64,000 nucleotides of DNA from Bacteroidota bacterium (GTDB taxonomy: Bacteria; Bacteroidota; Bacteroidia; Flavobacteriales; Flavobacteriaceae). A model generated the notes under the pieces. It searched no databases and had not been told where the DNA came from. It worked only from the letters and a program-made list of their open reading frames with translations. Shown here piece by piece: positions 47,201 through 55,648 of this stretch. The stretch's first letter is position 1. Each line of letters opens with the position of its first letter. The stretch covers positions 171,005 through 235,004 of the forward strand of contig JAIUNZ010000005.1 in the NCBI GenBank assembly GCA_020161455.1, written 5' to 3'. A program made the translations under genes and the position numbers.

Positions 47201-47896
47201 TTTTTCATACATCGTCCAATATTTGGTATAATAATCCAATGCATCGGAACCAAACGGTTCAAAAAGCGCTACCAAATAACGATTATCAGCATCTTTAGTA
47301 AAGCTACTGACAATGGATTGGATGAATAATAGTAAAATCACGGTAATAAAACCAACCGAAATGTTTCGAGTAATGGTTACCACCGAAAAAATAATTACAC
47401 CATAAAAAAGTAAATTTGGAATGATAAAAATCAAATAAGTTTGCAAGTAGGCCATTATTCTTTGCGGCCCAAGCATTTCTTGGTTAACACCAGGTAAAAA
47501 AGAAGCCAAATAGGCAGCTAAACCAAGAAATAGTGTTATGAAAATAACCACCAATAGCGAACTAAGAAATTTTCCAAACAAATATTCCCATTTTGTAAAT
47601 GGATAGGAAAAGAGAATAGAGTGCATATTGTATTTAAAATCGCGATACACAGAAGCACCAATAATGGAAGGCAACAAGAAGTAGATGAAAACCGTTAATC
47701 CATTGATAATTCCGTTTAAAGCTATCGGTGAATTTGAAATTGCTCTAGAAGAAGTTGTCGTTTTGAAGGAATCAAAAACGCCCAAACTACTTGCCATTAT
47801 AAAAAAAGCTAGAAAAAAGAAAATCGCAACATAAATATATAAGGTTGGATTTCTAAACCATCTTTTTAATTCGAAGGTAAATATTGTTCCAAACAT
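44249..47896 (-). CDS. ABC transporter permease fused to M1-family peptidase
   Basis: A 1215-aa membrane protein. Residues ~1-560 contain about 12 hydrophobic helices in two ABC-2 permease-like halves. A single helix near residue 570 leads to a large extracytoplasmic part resembling an M1 aminopeptidase. The zinc motif HEVAHQWWAHQ lies near residue 935, with the downstream Glu in LLSESLSEYSS. Such permease-peptidase fusions are known from Bacteroidota; the substrate is unknown. The ATPase gene follows upstream in the same unit with a 1-bp gap. The pair might process and export or sense peptides; that is inference. Confidence 0.9.
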   Translation of the reverse strand: MFGTIFTFELKRWFRNPTLYIYVAIFFFLAFFIMASSLGVFDSFKTTTSSRAISNSPIALNGIINGLTVFIYFLLPSIIGASVYRDFKYNMHSILFSYPFTKWEYLFGKFLSSLLVVIFITLFLGLAAYLASFLPGVNQEMLGPQRIMAYLQTYLIFIIPNLLFYGVIIFSVVTITRNISVGFITVILLLFIQSIVSSFTKDADNRYLVALFEPFGSDALDYYTKYWTMYEKNNNLLPFEGVIIYNRLLWFGVSVLIFGLIYRYFSFTQTALTLGRSKNKERVVKNNFGGITKINLPQVSFDYSLKQNLKTTWSLSNLDFKFIVKNWVFISILIVGLLFILITASVIGEVFGTNTYPVTWQMLLIPGGTFGLFINLVTFLFAGLLIHRGTTTRMNHLIDSTPVPNWVLLTSKFIALIKMQLILLFVILLAGVLYQTYSGFYDYEIGHYLKELLGLKLIHFVIWAFLAIIIQTLFKNYLLGFFVLLILSIGLNFLPAIGVEQDIFIYNSDSGFQYSDMNGYGHGLNLYLIYKIYWFLLGITFFCLALLFWTRGIGQSAKERFKEAGRRLHSKIAISLTLSFVGFLAIGSTIYYQNNVINKTKSGKESEKEMVQWEKKYKKYEHKPQPRITDIKMDMDLYPKERNFVANGTYILKNKTKVAIDTIYINHGKNTEVSFNVKNKLISKDTVFNFDIYRLEKSLIVGDSIQMKFVVKNKPNTFFRDNSPVEYNGTFINNSMFPSIGYSDQSELTDDEVRKKYGLKPRDRMPKPTDSIARQNTYISNDADWVTFETTVSTSNDQTAIAPGYLIKKWTKDGRNYFHYKMDRKMLNFYAFNSARYEVKKDKWHDVNIEIYYNKGHEYNIDRMISGVKKSLDYYTKNFSPYQHKQVRIIEFPRTGGGFAQSFANTIPFSEAIGFIAKVDDEDQNGVDYPFSITSHEVAHQWWAHQVIGANVQGATLLSESLSEYSSLKVLEHTYGKTQMRKFLKDALDSYLQGRTFENKKEQPLMYNENQQYIHYNKGSLVLYALSDYIGEKNMNNALKRYIQKVAFQEAPYTNSIELVQELDAATPDSLKYLIHDMFETITLYENRVEKATAKKLPNGTYEVKIDFTVSKYKANDDGKRLFKDKTGKTVTYKKKDSKYAIESYPLNDYVEIGVFSEQTVKGKKKDKELYLKKVKIDKINNSVTVIVKEKPLEVGVDPYNKLIDTQSDDNRIKI

Positions 47897-47897
47897 A

Positions 47898-48773
47898 TTA
47901 TTGGTCGTTTTTTAATGCTACAAAATAAACATCTTCTAGTTGGGGCGATGCTTTTTTGAAGGTTTCATCAGGTTGTGTTTCGCTAAAAACTCTAATATTT
48001 AGCGTATTGTCTTGGTTGTAATTGGACGAAATCACATTGAATTCTTTTTCAGATGGTTCTAGTTCATCACGAGAAACAACTTTAGTCCAAATTTTATTTT
48101 CAAGTGCTTCAACTGCTGCTGCTGGTGTGTTTTGATTTAAAATTTTTCCACCATTTAAAATGGCTACTTCAGTACATAGTTCTTTTACATCATCTACTAT
48201 GTGTGTTGAAAAAATCACGGTATGATTAGTGCCAATTTCTCTTAAAACATTCAAAAAACGATGTCTTTCGGCTGGGTCAAGTCCTGCTGTTGGTTCATCA
48301 ACGATAATTAATTTTGGATTGTTTAATAATAATTGTGCAATTCCGAAACGTTGCTTCATTCCACCTGAATAACCACTAACGTTTTTCATACGAACATCAT
48401 ATAGATTGGTCACTTCCAGCACTTCTTTGATGATTATTTTTCTATCTTTTGACGAAGAGATGCCTTTTAATCTAGCAAAATAATCCAATAATTTTTCGGC
48501 AGACATACTGGGATAAACACCAAATTCTTGTGGCAAATAACCCAAAATTTTTCGCAACTCCATTTGATTTTCCAATATATTGATACCCTCAAAAGTAATC
48601 GAACCCGAATCTGGTTTTTGGAGCGTAGCAATAGTTCGCATTAAAGAAGATTTTCCAGCTCCATTTGGACCGAGCAATCCAAACATTCCTGTGCCGATTT
48701 CTAAATTCAAGTTGTCCAAAGCTTTGACACCATTTGGATAAGTTTTGTTTAAATTGCTTATTTGTAGTTTCAT
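47898..48773 (-). CDS. ABC transporter ATP-binding protein
   Basis: A 291-aa ABC ATPase, partner of the permease-peptidase gene directly downstream. Walker A GPNGAGKSS (near residue 37), the Q-loop (LPQEFG), the signature YSGGMKQRFG (Tyr replaces the usual Leu) and Walker B LIIVDEPTAGLD are all present. The C-terminal ~70 residues are a CcmA/ABC-2-type extension. Confidence 0.95.
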   Translation of the reverse strand: MKLQISNLNKTYPNGVKALDNLNLEIGTGMFGLLGPNGAGKSSLMRTIATLQKPDSGSITFEGINILENQMELRKILGYLPQEFGVYPSMSAEKLLDYFARLKGISSSKDRKIIIKEVLEVTNLYDVRMKNVSGYSGGMKQRFGIAQLLLNNPKLIIVDEPTAGLDPAERHRFLNVLREIGTNHTVIFSTHIVDDVKELCTEVAILNGGKILNQNTPAAAVEALENKIWTKVVSRDELEPSEKEFNVISSNYNQDNTLNIRVFSETQPDETFKKASPQLEDVYFVALKNDQ

Positions 48774-48977
48774 AAAAAGGGAAAAATTATCGTTTATATA
48801 TAGGTATTGGTTTTTAACATTGTGTTACATTAGATTATCAAAAATTTTAACACTTTTACGTTATTTGAAAACGAAAGTTGTATTCATGTGGAAAATATAA
48901 GAAATTCAGTTGTAGAAGAATTTAATTTTTCGTGTAGCATAACTTTAATTTAAAAGAATTTTGGAATTTACATTTTG

Positions 48978-48985
48978 TATATTTG
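48978..48985 (+). promoter_or_regulatory. Candidate -7 element for the restriction-modification genes
   Basis: TATATTTG, a full match to TAnnTTTG, 17 bases before the endonuclease ATG. No separate promoter for the methylase is visible within the endonuclease gene by eye. Confidence 0.5.
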
Positions 48986-49002
48986 TGGCATTATCCTAAA
49001 TT

Positions 49003-49923
49003 ATGAGTTTAAAAAAAAACTACATTGTTGAATTTGAGAAATCTTTAAATGTTTTTGTCAAAGAATTAAAAAATTGTGTTTCAACAGAAACAGGAGAATG
49101 GACAATTAAAGGTTTTATAGATGTTTATAAAAATGTTTATACTATTTCATCCGACACGAAAATTGTTTCTAAAATATTAGAAATTCACATTTTCCCAGAA
49201 ATAGTAAGATTTGCAGAAAATACAGGTTATAAAATTATATTAGCCGAACATCAGAATTGGTATCCTGATTTAACATTAGTAAACATAGAAAATCCATTAA
49301 TTAAGTTTGCATTAGACATAAAAACCACCTTTCGTAGAAACGAAAAATCTGCAGGTTTTACATTAGGCAGTCATGGTGGCTATTTTAAAGAAAGAGATAA
49401 AGCAAAGAATATTCAATTTCCTTATAATCAATATACGGGACATTATTGTTTAGGTATAATTTATACACGAACAGACTTTGATGATGATTTAACAGAAACA
49501 AAGGTTTATGGAGTAAGTGATATAATTGATATTCAAGATAAAACTGTTGATTTAAATAACACAGTTTGTGAACGAAAAAACACAAACATTAAAAGTTTAA
49601 AATCAATTACTTCGGTAATAAAAGATTTTGATTTTTTTGCATCCCCAAAATGGAAAATCTCAAGTGACAGCCAAGGATCTGGAAATACTGCAAATATTGG
49701 TTCGATAAAAGATATTGAAGATTTGAAAAAGGGCAACGGTGTCTTCTCCAATCTTGGCGAAGAATGGTTTGACGAATATTGGGTAAATTATGGAACCGCT
49801 ACTATGATCAAAGACGGGAAGACAGTTAGAATTTCAAGCATTTGGGAGTTTCTTGAATTTAAAGGAAGACTAGATTTGTTTGAGAAAGTAGTTTCAAAAG
49901 GAGCAAAAAAACCAAAGAAATGA
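49003..49923 (+). CDS. Type II restriction endonuclease, EcoRV-like
   Basis: A 306-aa PD-(D/E)xK nuclease. The active site reads WYPDLTLV (Asp89) then ALDIKTT (Asp105, Lys107), matching the Asp74/Asp90/Lys92 layout of EcoRV. The segment following the active site ([28 protein letters not shown]) aligns to EcoRV as I remember it. So does the recognition loop, [10 protein letters not shown] here against GSGNTTNIGS there. It is about 60 residues longer, with an insertion after the YTR motif and a C-terminal extension ending [14 protein letters not shown] is the likely target. Its end overlaps the methylase start by 4 bp. Confidence 0.92.
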   Translation: MSLKKNYIVEFEKSLNVFVKELKNCVSTETGEWTIKGFIDVYKNVYTISSDTKIVSKILEIHIFPEIVRFAENTGYKIILAEHQNWYPDLTLVNIENPLIKFALDIKTTFRRNEKSAGFTLGSHGGYFKERDKAKNIQFPYNQYTGHYCLGIIYTRTDFDDDLTETKVYGVSDIIDIQDKTVDLNNTVCERKNTNIKSLKSITSVIKDFDFFASPKWKISSDSQGSGNTANIGSIKDIEDLKKGNGVFSNLGEEWFDEYWVNYGTATMIKDGKTVRISSIWEFLEFKGRLDLFEKVVSKGAKKPKK

Positions 49924-50879
49924 AAATATTTGTTCCGCCAATAAAATCTCAAGGTATAAAAACCAAACTTACCGAATGGATTTCAGCTAATGTTGAAAAT
50001 ATTTCATATGAAAGATGGGTTGAACCTTTTATGGGAACGGGTGTTGTTGCTTTTAATGTTAGACCAAAAAAAGCACTTTTATGTGACAGTAATCCACATA
50101 TAATTCGATTTTATAACGCCATCAAAAAAAAAGAAATTACAAGTGGCATCGTAAAAAGACATCTTACTGAGGAAGGGTTAAAATTATTAGAAAGTGATGG
50201 CAAATATTATTATGAAGTTAGAACACGATTTAATCTGGATGGAAATCCACTCGATTTTTTATTTTTAAGTCGAGCTTGTTTTAATGGAATGATGCGCTTT
50301 AATAAAAAAGGTGGGTTTAACGTGCCTTTTTGCAAAAAACCAAATCGATTTGCACAAGCATTAGTTACCAAAATAACAAATCAAGTAGAAAACATCTCTC
50401 AAATTATTGAGAATGGTGATTATACTTTTAAACATCAAGACTTTAAAGAAACATTAAAAGAAATCAAACCTAATGATTTTGTTTATTCCGATCCTCCTTA
50501 TATTGGCAGACATGTTGATTATTTTGACTCTTGGACGGAAGAAGAAGAAATAATTTTAAATAATGGTCTTAATAAATCTGATGTTTATTTTATTCTATCT
50601 ACTTGGTTGAGTAATAAATACCGAACGAATGAGTACGTGTTTTCGATTTGGAAAAGTTGTTTTGTTACAACAAAAGAACATTTTTATCACGTTGGCGGAA
50701 AAGAAACAAATAGAAATGCTGTTTACGAAGCTTTATTATCAAATATAAAATTAAAGAATAGTATTTCAAATTCCGAAATGGCTAATAGAATTCTATCAAA
50801 CCAATCACAATTAACAAGCGAACCTAAAGAATACAATTTACCAAAACAACTCACATTTGTTTTGAACGAACCTAAATAA
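49920..50879 (+). CDS. DNA adenine methylase, D12 class (EcoRV-type partner)
   Basis: A 319-aa N6-adenine methyltransferase. Motif [13 protein letters not shown] (near residue 35) binds AdoMet. The catalytic DPPY lies near residue 193 within [15 protein letters not shown] Dam-like central region ([22 protein letters not shown]) lies between them. It should protect the endonuclease site. The ATGA overlap puts the methylase second in the operon, so methylation depends on the same transcript or on an unseen internal promoter. The pair sits between an ABC exporter and thiL without mobility genes. Confidence 0.93.
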   Translation: MKIFVPPIKSQGIKTKLTEWISANVENISYERWVEPFMGTGVVAFNVRPKKALLCDSNPHIIRFYNAIKKKEITSGIVKRHLTEEGLKLLESDGKYYYEVRTRFNLDGNPLDFLFLSRACFNGMMRFNKKGGFNVPFCKKPNRFAQALVTKITNQVENISQIIENGDYTFKHQDFKETLKEIKPNDFVYSDPPYIGRHVDYFDSWTEEEEIILNNGLNKSDVYFILSTWLSNKYRTNEYVFSIWKSCFVTTKEHFYHVGGKETNRNAVYEALLSNIKLKNSISNSEMANRILSNQSQLTSEPKEYNLPKQLTFVLNEPK

Positions 50880-50893
50880 TTTTATTAAATTTC

Positions 50894-51943
50894 ATGCTAG
50901 AAGATAAAAACCCACAAAAAACGTCCTTATCTCAATTGGGTGAATTTGGACTAATTGACCATTTGACCAAAGATTTTGATGTAAAACAACCTTCAACCAT
51001 AAAAAGTATTGGCGATGATGCCGCGGTTTTAGATTTTGCCGCCAAAAAAGTGGTTGTTTCTACCGATTTATTGATTGAAGGTGTCCATTTTGATTTAGCC
51101 TATATGCCATTACGCCATCTGGGTTATAAAGCGGTTGTGGTTAATCTTTCGGATATTGCTGCGATGAATGCCAAACCAACGCAAATAACGGTTTCTGTTG
51201 CCGTTTCCAATCGTTTTCCTTTAGAAGCGCTGGAAGAATTATTTGACGGCATTACGTTGGCTTCAAAAGCTTATAATGTTGATGTTATTGGTGGCGACAC
51301 CACTTCTTCTCAAAAAGGATTGATTATCTCCATTACTGCCATTGGCGAAGCAGATGAAAATGAGATTGTCTATAGAAATGGTGCTAAACAAGGCGATTTG
51401 TTAGTAGTTACTGGCGATTTAGGTTCGGCTTATATGGGTTTGCAAGTTTTGGAACGTGAAAAACAAGTTTTTCAAGTCAATCCGAACAACCAGCCCGATT
51501 TGGATAATTACACCTATTTGATTGAACGTCAGCTAAAACCTGAAGCACGAACGGATATTAGAGAATTATTAGAGAAACTAGCTGTAAAACCAACAGCGAT
51601 GATTGATATTTCGGATGGTTTGTCTTCCGAAATCATTCATATTTGCAAAAAAAGTAACGTTGGATGCAATTTATACGAAGAAAAACTGCCGGTTGATCCA
51701 CAATTAATTAATGTTTGCGAAGAGTTTAATATTGATAGCACTACTGTTGCCATAAACGGTGGAGAAGATTATGAATTATTATTTGCAATTGCCATTGAAG
51801 ATTATGATAAAATAAAAGCAAATCCAAATATGACAGTAATTGGTCATCTAACACAAGAAAGCGAAGGGATTCATCTCATTACTAGAGCAAACACTAAAAT
51901 TCCATTGAAAGCACGCGGTTGGAATGCTTTAGAAGCTGAATAA
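50894..51943 (+). CDS. thiL: Thiamine-monophosphate kinase
   Basis: Phosphorylates TMP to the cofactor thiamine pyrophosphate. Motifs are KSIGDDAAVLD (ATP/Mg), STDLLIEGVHFD, VNLSDIAAMNAKP, VIGGDTTSS and IDISDGLSSEI. 349 aa is typical. It begins 14 bp after the methylase stop, yet belongs to core metabolism, so the restriction-modification pair may have been inserted upstream of it. Confidence 0.95.
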   Translation: MLEDKNPQKTSLSQLGEFGLIDHLTKDFDVKQPSTIKSIGDDAAVLDFAAKKVVVSTDLLIEGVHFDLAYMPLRHLGYKAVVVNLSDIAAMNAKPTQITVSVAVSNRFPLEALEELFDGITLASKAYNVDVIGGDTTSSQKGLIISITAIGEADENEIVYRNGAKQGDLLVVTGDLGSAYMGLQVLEREKQVFQVNPNNQPDLDNYTYLIERQLKPEARTDIRELLEKLAVKPTAMIDISDGLSSEIIHICKKSNVGCNLYEEKLPVDPQLINVCEEFNIDSTTVAINGGEDYELLFAIAIEDYDKIKANPNMTVIGHLTQESEGIHLITRANTKIPLKARGWNALEAE

Positions 51944-51948
51944 AAATA

Positions 51949-51972
51949 AAAAACGTCCAAATGGACGTTTTT
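51949..51972. terminator. Bidirectional terminator between thiL and the response regulator
   Basis: An inverted repeat AAAAACGTCCA / TGGACGTTTTT, A/T-flanked, between two converging genes. Confidence 0.85.
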
Positions 51973-52641
51973 TTATTCAATGATTTGTTTTGCTCTAGCT
52001 TGTTCAACAATTTCTGCATCGGTAGCATCAGGAAGATTAAACACTTCTCTAATTCTTTTCTTTCGAACTTCTATAACAACTGGTGTTAGCGGTAAATGTC
52101 TTGCCATTAAGATGGTTTCGTATTCTTTGGCCATCAACTCTAAAATTCTTTTGTCCATAGCATCGAATTCTACTTTAATAAATTCACCTTGACCTAGTAA
52201 TTTAATGATGGTTTCGCTATAATATTTGTCGCCTTTTAACGTTTTATCTAGCGCAAAAATTAATTCATCAAAATTGATGTCGTTTTTAATCAATAAACTA
52301 TTTGGATTTATTTCTTTGATAATAGCATTTATTCGGTCTAATTCTACGTGCATAGTTAGTAGCATGACTTTGCAGCTTGGGTTTTCGTTTTGCATTAATT
52401 TTGCCAAATCCATTCCGGAGCGAATGTTTTTCTCAACATATTCGGGCATACTAACATCAAACATGGCTAGATTATAATTATTATCATCCGAAACAATTAA
52501 TTCATAACCCGATTTGCAGTCGGCTGCTTGTGTAACGTTAAATTCATAGCCTTGAAGACTGTATTTATTCAAGGCGTTTTTATAAGCTTCAATGATAAAT
52601 GGATGATCATCTACTATTAATACGTTAATTGGGTTTTCCAT
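51973..52641 (-). CDS. Response regulator, NarL/LuxR-like
   Basis: A 222-aa regulator. The receiver has the acidic pair VDDHP (Asp11-Asp12), the phosphoacceptor Asp62 in MFDVSMPEY, a Thr in LLTMH and a Lys in LLIKND. After the phosphoacceptor there is an extended loop (YVEKNIRSGMDL) shared with the regulator at 59531. The C-terminal ~60 residues look like a diverged LuxR-type HTH (DKRILELMAKEYETILMARHL). It lies 21 bp after the first TPR kinase gene and is presumably its partner. Confidence 0.9.
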   Translation of the reverse strand: MENPINVLIVDDHPFIIEAYKNALNKYSLQGYEFNVTQAADCKSGYELIVSDDNNYNLAMFDVSMPEYVEKNIRSGMDLAKLMQNENPSCKVMLLTMHVELDRINAIIKEINPNSLLIKNDINFDELIFALDKTLKGDKYYSETIIKLLGQGEFIKVEFDAMDKRILELMAKEYETILMARHLPLTPVVIEVRKKRIREVFNLPDATDAEIVEQARAKQIIE

Positions 52642-52662
52642 TCAGTCAGGTAAATTATTTTG

Positions 52663-54678
52663 TTATTTGTTTTCTGTTGGAATTGTAATCGTAATGGTTG
52701 TTCCTTCTCCTATTTCAGATTGAATATCAATTGTACCTTTGCATTCTTTTGTTCGAGCTACCATATTTTGAGTTCCAATTCCTTTTGTTTTTTTGTTGGC
52801 GTCAAAACCAATTCCGTCATCACTAATTTTAAAAATAATGGTATCTTCATTTTTGACAAAACCAATATTAATGTTTTTTGCGTTGGCATATTTGTTGATA
52901 TTTTGCAAACTTTCTTGTAAAATCCTGTATAAATTAATTTTTACAGCACTTGCTATTTTGTCCCAATGAATGGAAGTGTCTAAAAAGAACGAAACTTTAG
53001 CATTGTGTTTTTCTTTTTGTTCTTCAATCAAATTGTTTACAATGGACACAAAGTTATTAATTAAAACTTGTTTTTCTCGATTTAGGTCATGAGAAATTTC
53101 GCGAATATCTTGTTCTATGGTTTTTAGCTCATCAATAATTTGAAGTCGTTTTAACAAGGAAGCTTCATCATTTTTTCTGTTTACACTGTCTAAACTCAAG
53201 CGAAGTCCAAACATTCTACCCAAAACACCATCGTGAAGATCGCGTGCTAATTTTTGTTTTTCTTGCGTTCGGCTTTCGTCAATAATGGCTTGTTGCGACA
53301 TCATGAGATTAAAGATTTCTTCATTGGCTCTTTGTTGTGCCTGTTTATAAATCAACTCTCGGTTTTTAGCACGTTGGGTTCTGAGGTAATATAAAAACCC
53401 AAACAACCCAACCGAACCAAAAAAGAAATAAAGTAAGTTTCTGTTTTTATCTTCAAGCTGGTCTTTTTCTTGGATGATTTCGTCGGTTTCGAAAGCAATC
53501 TTAGCTAATCTATCCTTTGATTTTCTTTCTAAAATATTTATACTGTCACTTAATTTTACATATTCTTCAGAATAATTGTAAAAATTTGTTTTATCTACAA
53601 AACTTGCTTGTTTTAAAGCAACTAAAATATTTGCAGGAATTTTACTTTCCTTAGCCTTGTTTAAAGCAAATTTTGAGTACTTTAATGCCTCATCTAAATT
53701 CCCAATGGAGGTGTAATATTCCGATAAATGAACATAACTCCCAATTATTGCATTTGTGTTGTTGAAATTAAGACGAATAGATAGAGCTTCAAAAAAAAGT
53801 TCTTTTGTGTTTTTGAAATTTTTAGTTCTTAGTTTACAAACTGCTAAATTATCTACTAAGTTAGCATACAAAAGAGGCTCATCTTTTTTTATTGATTTAT
53901 TTTTTAATGCCAAATTAAAATACGACTCAGCTTCAGTGTACTTTTCTTGTTTTAAATACAAAAAACCAATGTTGTTATAAGACATTCCTTTTTCATAAAA
54001 CAATTGTTGTTCATCAATGTTCTTGAGATTTTCTAATGCTAATTTATGATAAAAAATAGCTTTATCATATTCTTTTAATTCATTAGACACTAGTCCTAAT
54101 TGATTAAGAGTTAAATAAAGTTTGTTGTAATCTTTTATGTCTTTAAAATATTTTAAAGCTTTATTTAAAGATAATTCAGAACCTAAAAAATCACTAAGTG
54201 AATATTGAAGAATGCCTTTATTAAGCTGAACAGTAGCAAGGTTTTTCTTGTCTTTTATTTTGAAATATAATTTCTCAGCTTTAATGAAATAGTAATATGA
54301 ACTATCAAGTACTTGGGCATTATCAAAATAAATACCTCTACACCTGTATGCTTTTCCAAGATTAATTGAGTCTTTTTGTAATAGAGATTTTTTTAAAAGT
54401 AATTTGGAGTATAAATTAAAATCTTGAATTCTATTTAAATTATATAATTCAAATGTTAATTCTGCAATTTTAGAAGCATCAGTATTAATATTTATTCCTG
54501 AAAGAGACTTATTCAAAAATATTTTCCTCTCATTGTTGTCTTTAGAGTCTTTATATTTTTTAAAATAAAAACTAATACTGTCATTATTATTTATATCGCT
54601 TGAGTCTGTTTTAGTTTTAGAGCAAGAAATAAAAAATAAAAAAAAAATCGAAAAAATAAATATTAAATAAAGCTTCAC
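52663..54678 (-). CDS. TPR-containing lipoprotein-type sensor histidine kinase (HK1)
   Basis: A 671-aa hybrid of periplasmic sensor and cytoplasmic kinase. The N-terminus has a lipobox (FFISCSK). About residues 60-390 are TPR repeats (YNNIGFLYLKQEKYTEAESYF). A coiled coil (~395-420), one membrane helix (~425-445, YFFFGSVGLFGFLYYL) and a second coiled coil follow. Then come a HisKA_3 domain with phosphoacceptor His in ARDLHDGVLG (~480) and a HATPase domain (SDDGIGFD, GIGTQNM; ~575-671). The sensor therefore faces the periplasm. It shares architecture with the kinase at 55649, and the repeat-peptide gene lies between them. It has its own -7 element. Confidence 0.93.
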   Translation of the reverse strand: MKLYLIFIFSIFFLFFISCSKTKTDSSDINNNDSISFYFKKYKDSKDNNERKIFLNKSLSGININTDASKIAELTFELYNLNRIQDFNLYSKLLLKKSLLQKDSINLGKAYRCRGIYFDNAQVLDSSYYYFIKAEKLYFKIKDKKNLATVQLNKGILQYSLSDFLGSELSLNKALKYFKDIKDYNKLYLTLNQLGLVSNELKEYDKAIFYHKLALENLKNIDEQQLFYEKGMSYNNIGFLYLKQEKYTEAESYFNLALKNKSIKKDEPLLYANLVDNLAVCKLRTKNFKNTKELFFEALSIRLNFNNTNAIIGSYVHLSEYYTSIGNLDEALKYSKFALNKAKESKIPANILVALKQASFVDKTNFYNYSEEYVKLSDSINILERKSKDRLAKIAFETDEIIQEKDQLEDKNRNLLYFFFGSVGLFGFLYYLRTQRAKNRELIYKQAQQRANEEIFNLMMSQQAIIDESRTQEKQKLARDLHDGVLGRMFGLRLSLDSVNRKNDEASLLKRLQIIDELKTIEQDIREISHDLNREKQVLINNFVSIVNNLIEEQKEKHNAKVSFFLDTSIHWDKIASAVKINLYRILQESLQNINKYANAKNINIGFVKNEDTIIFKISDDGIGFDANKKTKGIGTQNMVARTKECKGTIDIQSEIGEGTTITITIPTENK

Positions 54679-54697
54679 AAGAAAAAAGAATAATAAA

Positions 54698-54705
54698 CAA
54701 AACTA
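54698..54705 (-). promoter_or_regulatory. Candidate -7 element for HK1
   Basis: Minus strand reads TAGTTTTG (TAnnTTTG), between the repeat-peptide terminator and the HK1 ATG, 19 bases before the latter. Confidence 0.45.
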
Positions 54706-54713
54706 ATAAAAAA

Positions 54714-54739
54714 ATACCACTAATTTTTATTAGTGGTAT
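54714..54739 (-). terminator. Intrinsic terminator of the repeat-peptide gene
   Basis: A perfect 11-bp stem (ATACCACTAAT / ATTAGTGGTAT) with a four-base loop, then a T-run on the minus strand. It makes the repeat-peptide gene a separate transcript from HK1. Confidence 0.85.
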
Positions 54740-54776
54740 TATGATTTATAGAGATAATTGTTTCTTATTAAAATTT

Positions 54777-55052
54777 TTAGAATAAAACTGGTTTTGACCT
54801 TTCACCACCAACTTCTAAAACTGGTTTTGACCTTTCACCACCAACTTCTAAAACTGGTTTTGATCTTTCTCCACCAACTTCTAAAACTGGTTTTGATCTT
54901 TCTCCACCAACTTCTAAAACTGGTTTTGATCTTTCACCACCAACTTCTAAAACTGGCCTTGATCTTTCACCACCAACTTCATTTGGAGTAGTAAAAGATG
55001 TAACTATTAACATTAATGTAAATAGTCCGATTGTTGTTGCTAATTTTTTCAT
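54777..55052 (-). CDS. Small secreted protein of six 11-residue repeats
   Basis: A 91-aa protein; I recognise no family. An N-terminal signal peptide (MKKLATTIGLFTLMLIVTSF) is followed by TTPN. Six back-to-back copies of EVGGERSKPVL (first copy with Arg for Lys; residues 25-90) and a final Phe complete it. There is no folded domain or cysteine. Each repeat carries two Glu, one Arg and one Lys. The frame could extend 26 codons upstream, but ATG 55052 sits exactly at the signal peptide. It lies between two TPR sensor kinase genes on the same strand, with its own terminator. It could be a precursor of short peptides, a surface polymer or a substrate of modification. A signalling role is inference. 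Confidence 0.75.
   Translation of the reverse strand: MKKLATTIGLFTLMLIVTSFTTPNEVGGERSRPVLEVGGERSKPVLEVGGERSKPVLEVGGERSKPVLEVGGERSKPVLEVGGERSKPVLF
54783..54980 (-). repeat. Six tandem 33-bp repeats inside the secreted peptide gene
   Basis: Six uninterrupted 33-bp units encode EVGGERS(K/R)PVL. Differences between units are the synonymous pairs GGT/GGA and AGG/AGA plus one Lys-to-Arg codon change in the first unit. Confidence 0.93.
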
Positions 55053-55648
55053 AATTTGAGACTTTTTATTTTTAGTTAGATAACATTCTGCTTCTGTGAG
55101 TGCCGATAATGATTTGAGGCAATTACACACATTTACGAGGCAATATTACAACAGCTCTCATTCTGAAGCCTTATGAAATCAGGTGTTTATGGTAGATGTA
55201 TATATTCTGATAGTGAATGATACTCAAATCTTGGTGGATGAAATTTAATTTTTTTGCGATTTTGAGTTTTTTTTAGGCTTTAAAGTAATAAAAGAATCGT
55301 TTTAAGACATGATTTCTTATTCAACACGATGGAAGGTGTTTGAAAAATATCTTCATTTAAATGAGTTTTAATGAAGTTGTTGAAAAAATAGGTTGAAATT
55401 ATCACCTATTTAATGTGTAAATTATTACGTTATTGTTATTTCATTTCCGAAACTTCTGTATAGAAATTGCATTAAATTTGAATTCGTTTATGTTAGAAAA
55501 ATGAAATAGATTAGTGTAAATATGTTGCTATGTCTGTCAAGCATATTTATCGATTCTCCTTTGTCGAAATGACATATGCGTGCAAAATATTATTTTGACC
55601 AACGGAATAAAACGCATTAAATTTGGTATAGTAAAAAACAAAAATAGT
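55053..55648. other. Intergenic region upstream of the repeat-peptide gene
   Basis: About 600 bp, AT-rich, with no convincing gene. It should contain the peptide-gene promoter, but I find no TAnnTTTG near the ATG. Near 55530-55580 there is a partial dispersed repeat, listed separately. Confidence 0.55.
55530..55580. repeat. REP-like inverted repeat remnant
   Basis: Short complementary ends GCATAT (55541-55546) and ATATGC (55574-55579) flank a CTCCTTTGTCGAAATGAC core. That wording resembles intergenic elements I recall from other flavobacteria. It carries no gene. Confidence 0.4.

Noticed and set aside
48774-50893. Mobile element carrying the restriction-modification pair
   Set aside because: No transposase, integrase, terminal inverted repeats or target duplication could be seen; insertion remains only an inference from context.
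54758-54991. ORF on the + strand with HHQL-type repeats
   Set aside because: Antisense shadow of the 33-bp repeats in the secreted peptide gene; no signal peptide, and the + frame has no terminator or promoter of its own.
55053-55130. 26-codon N-terminal extension of the repeat-peptide frame
   Set aside because: It would bury the signal peptide; ATG 55052 gives a normal KK-start signal sequence.
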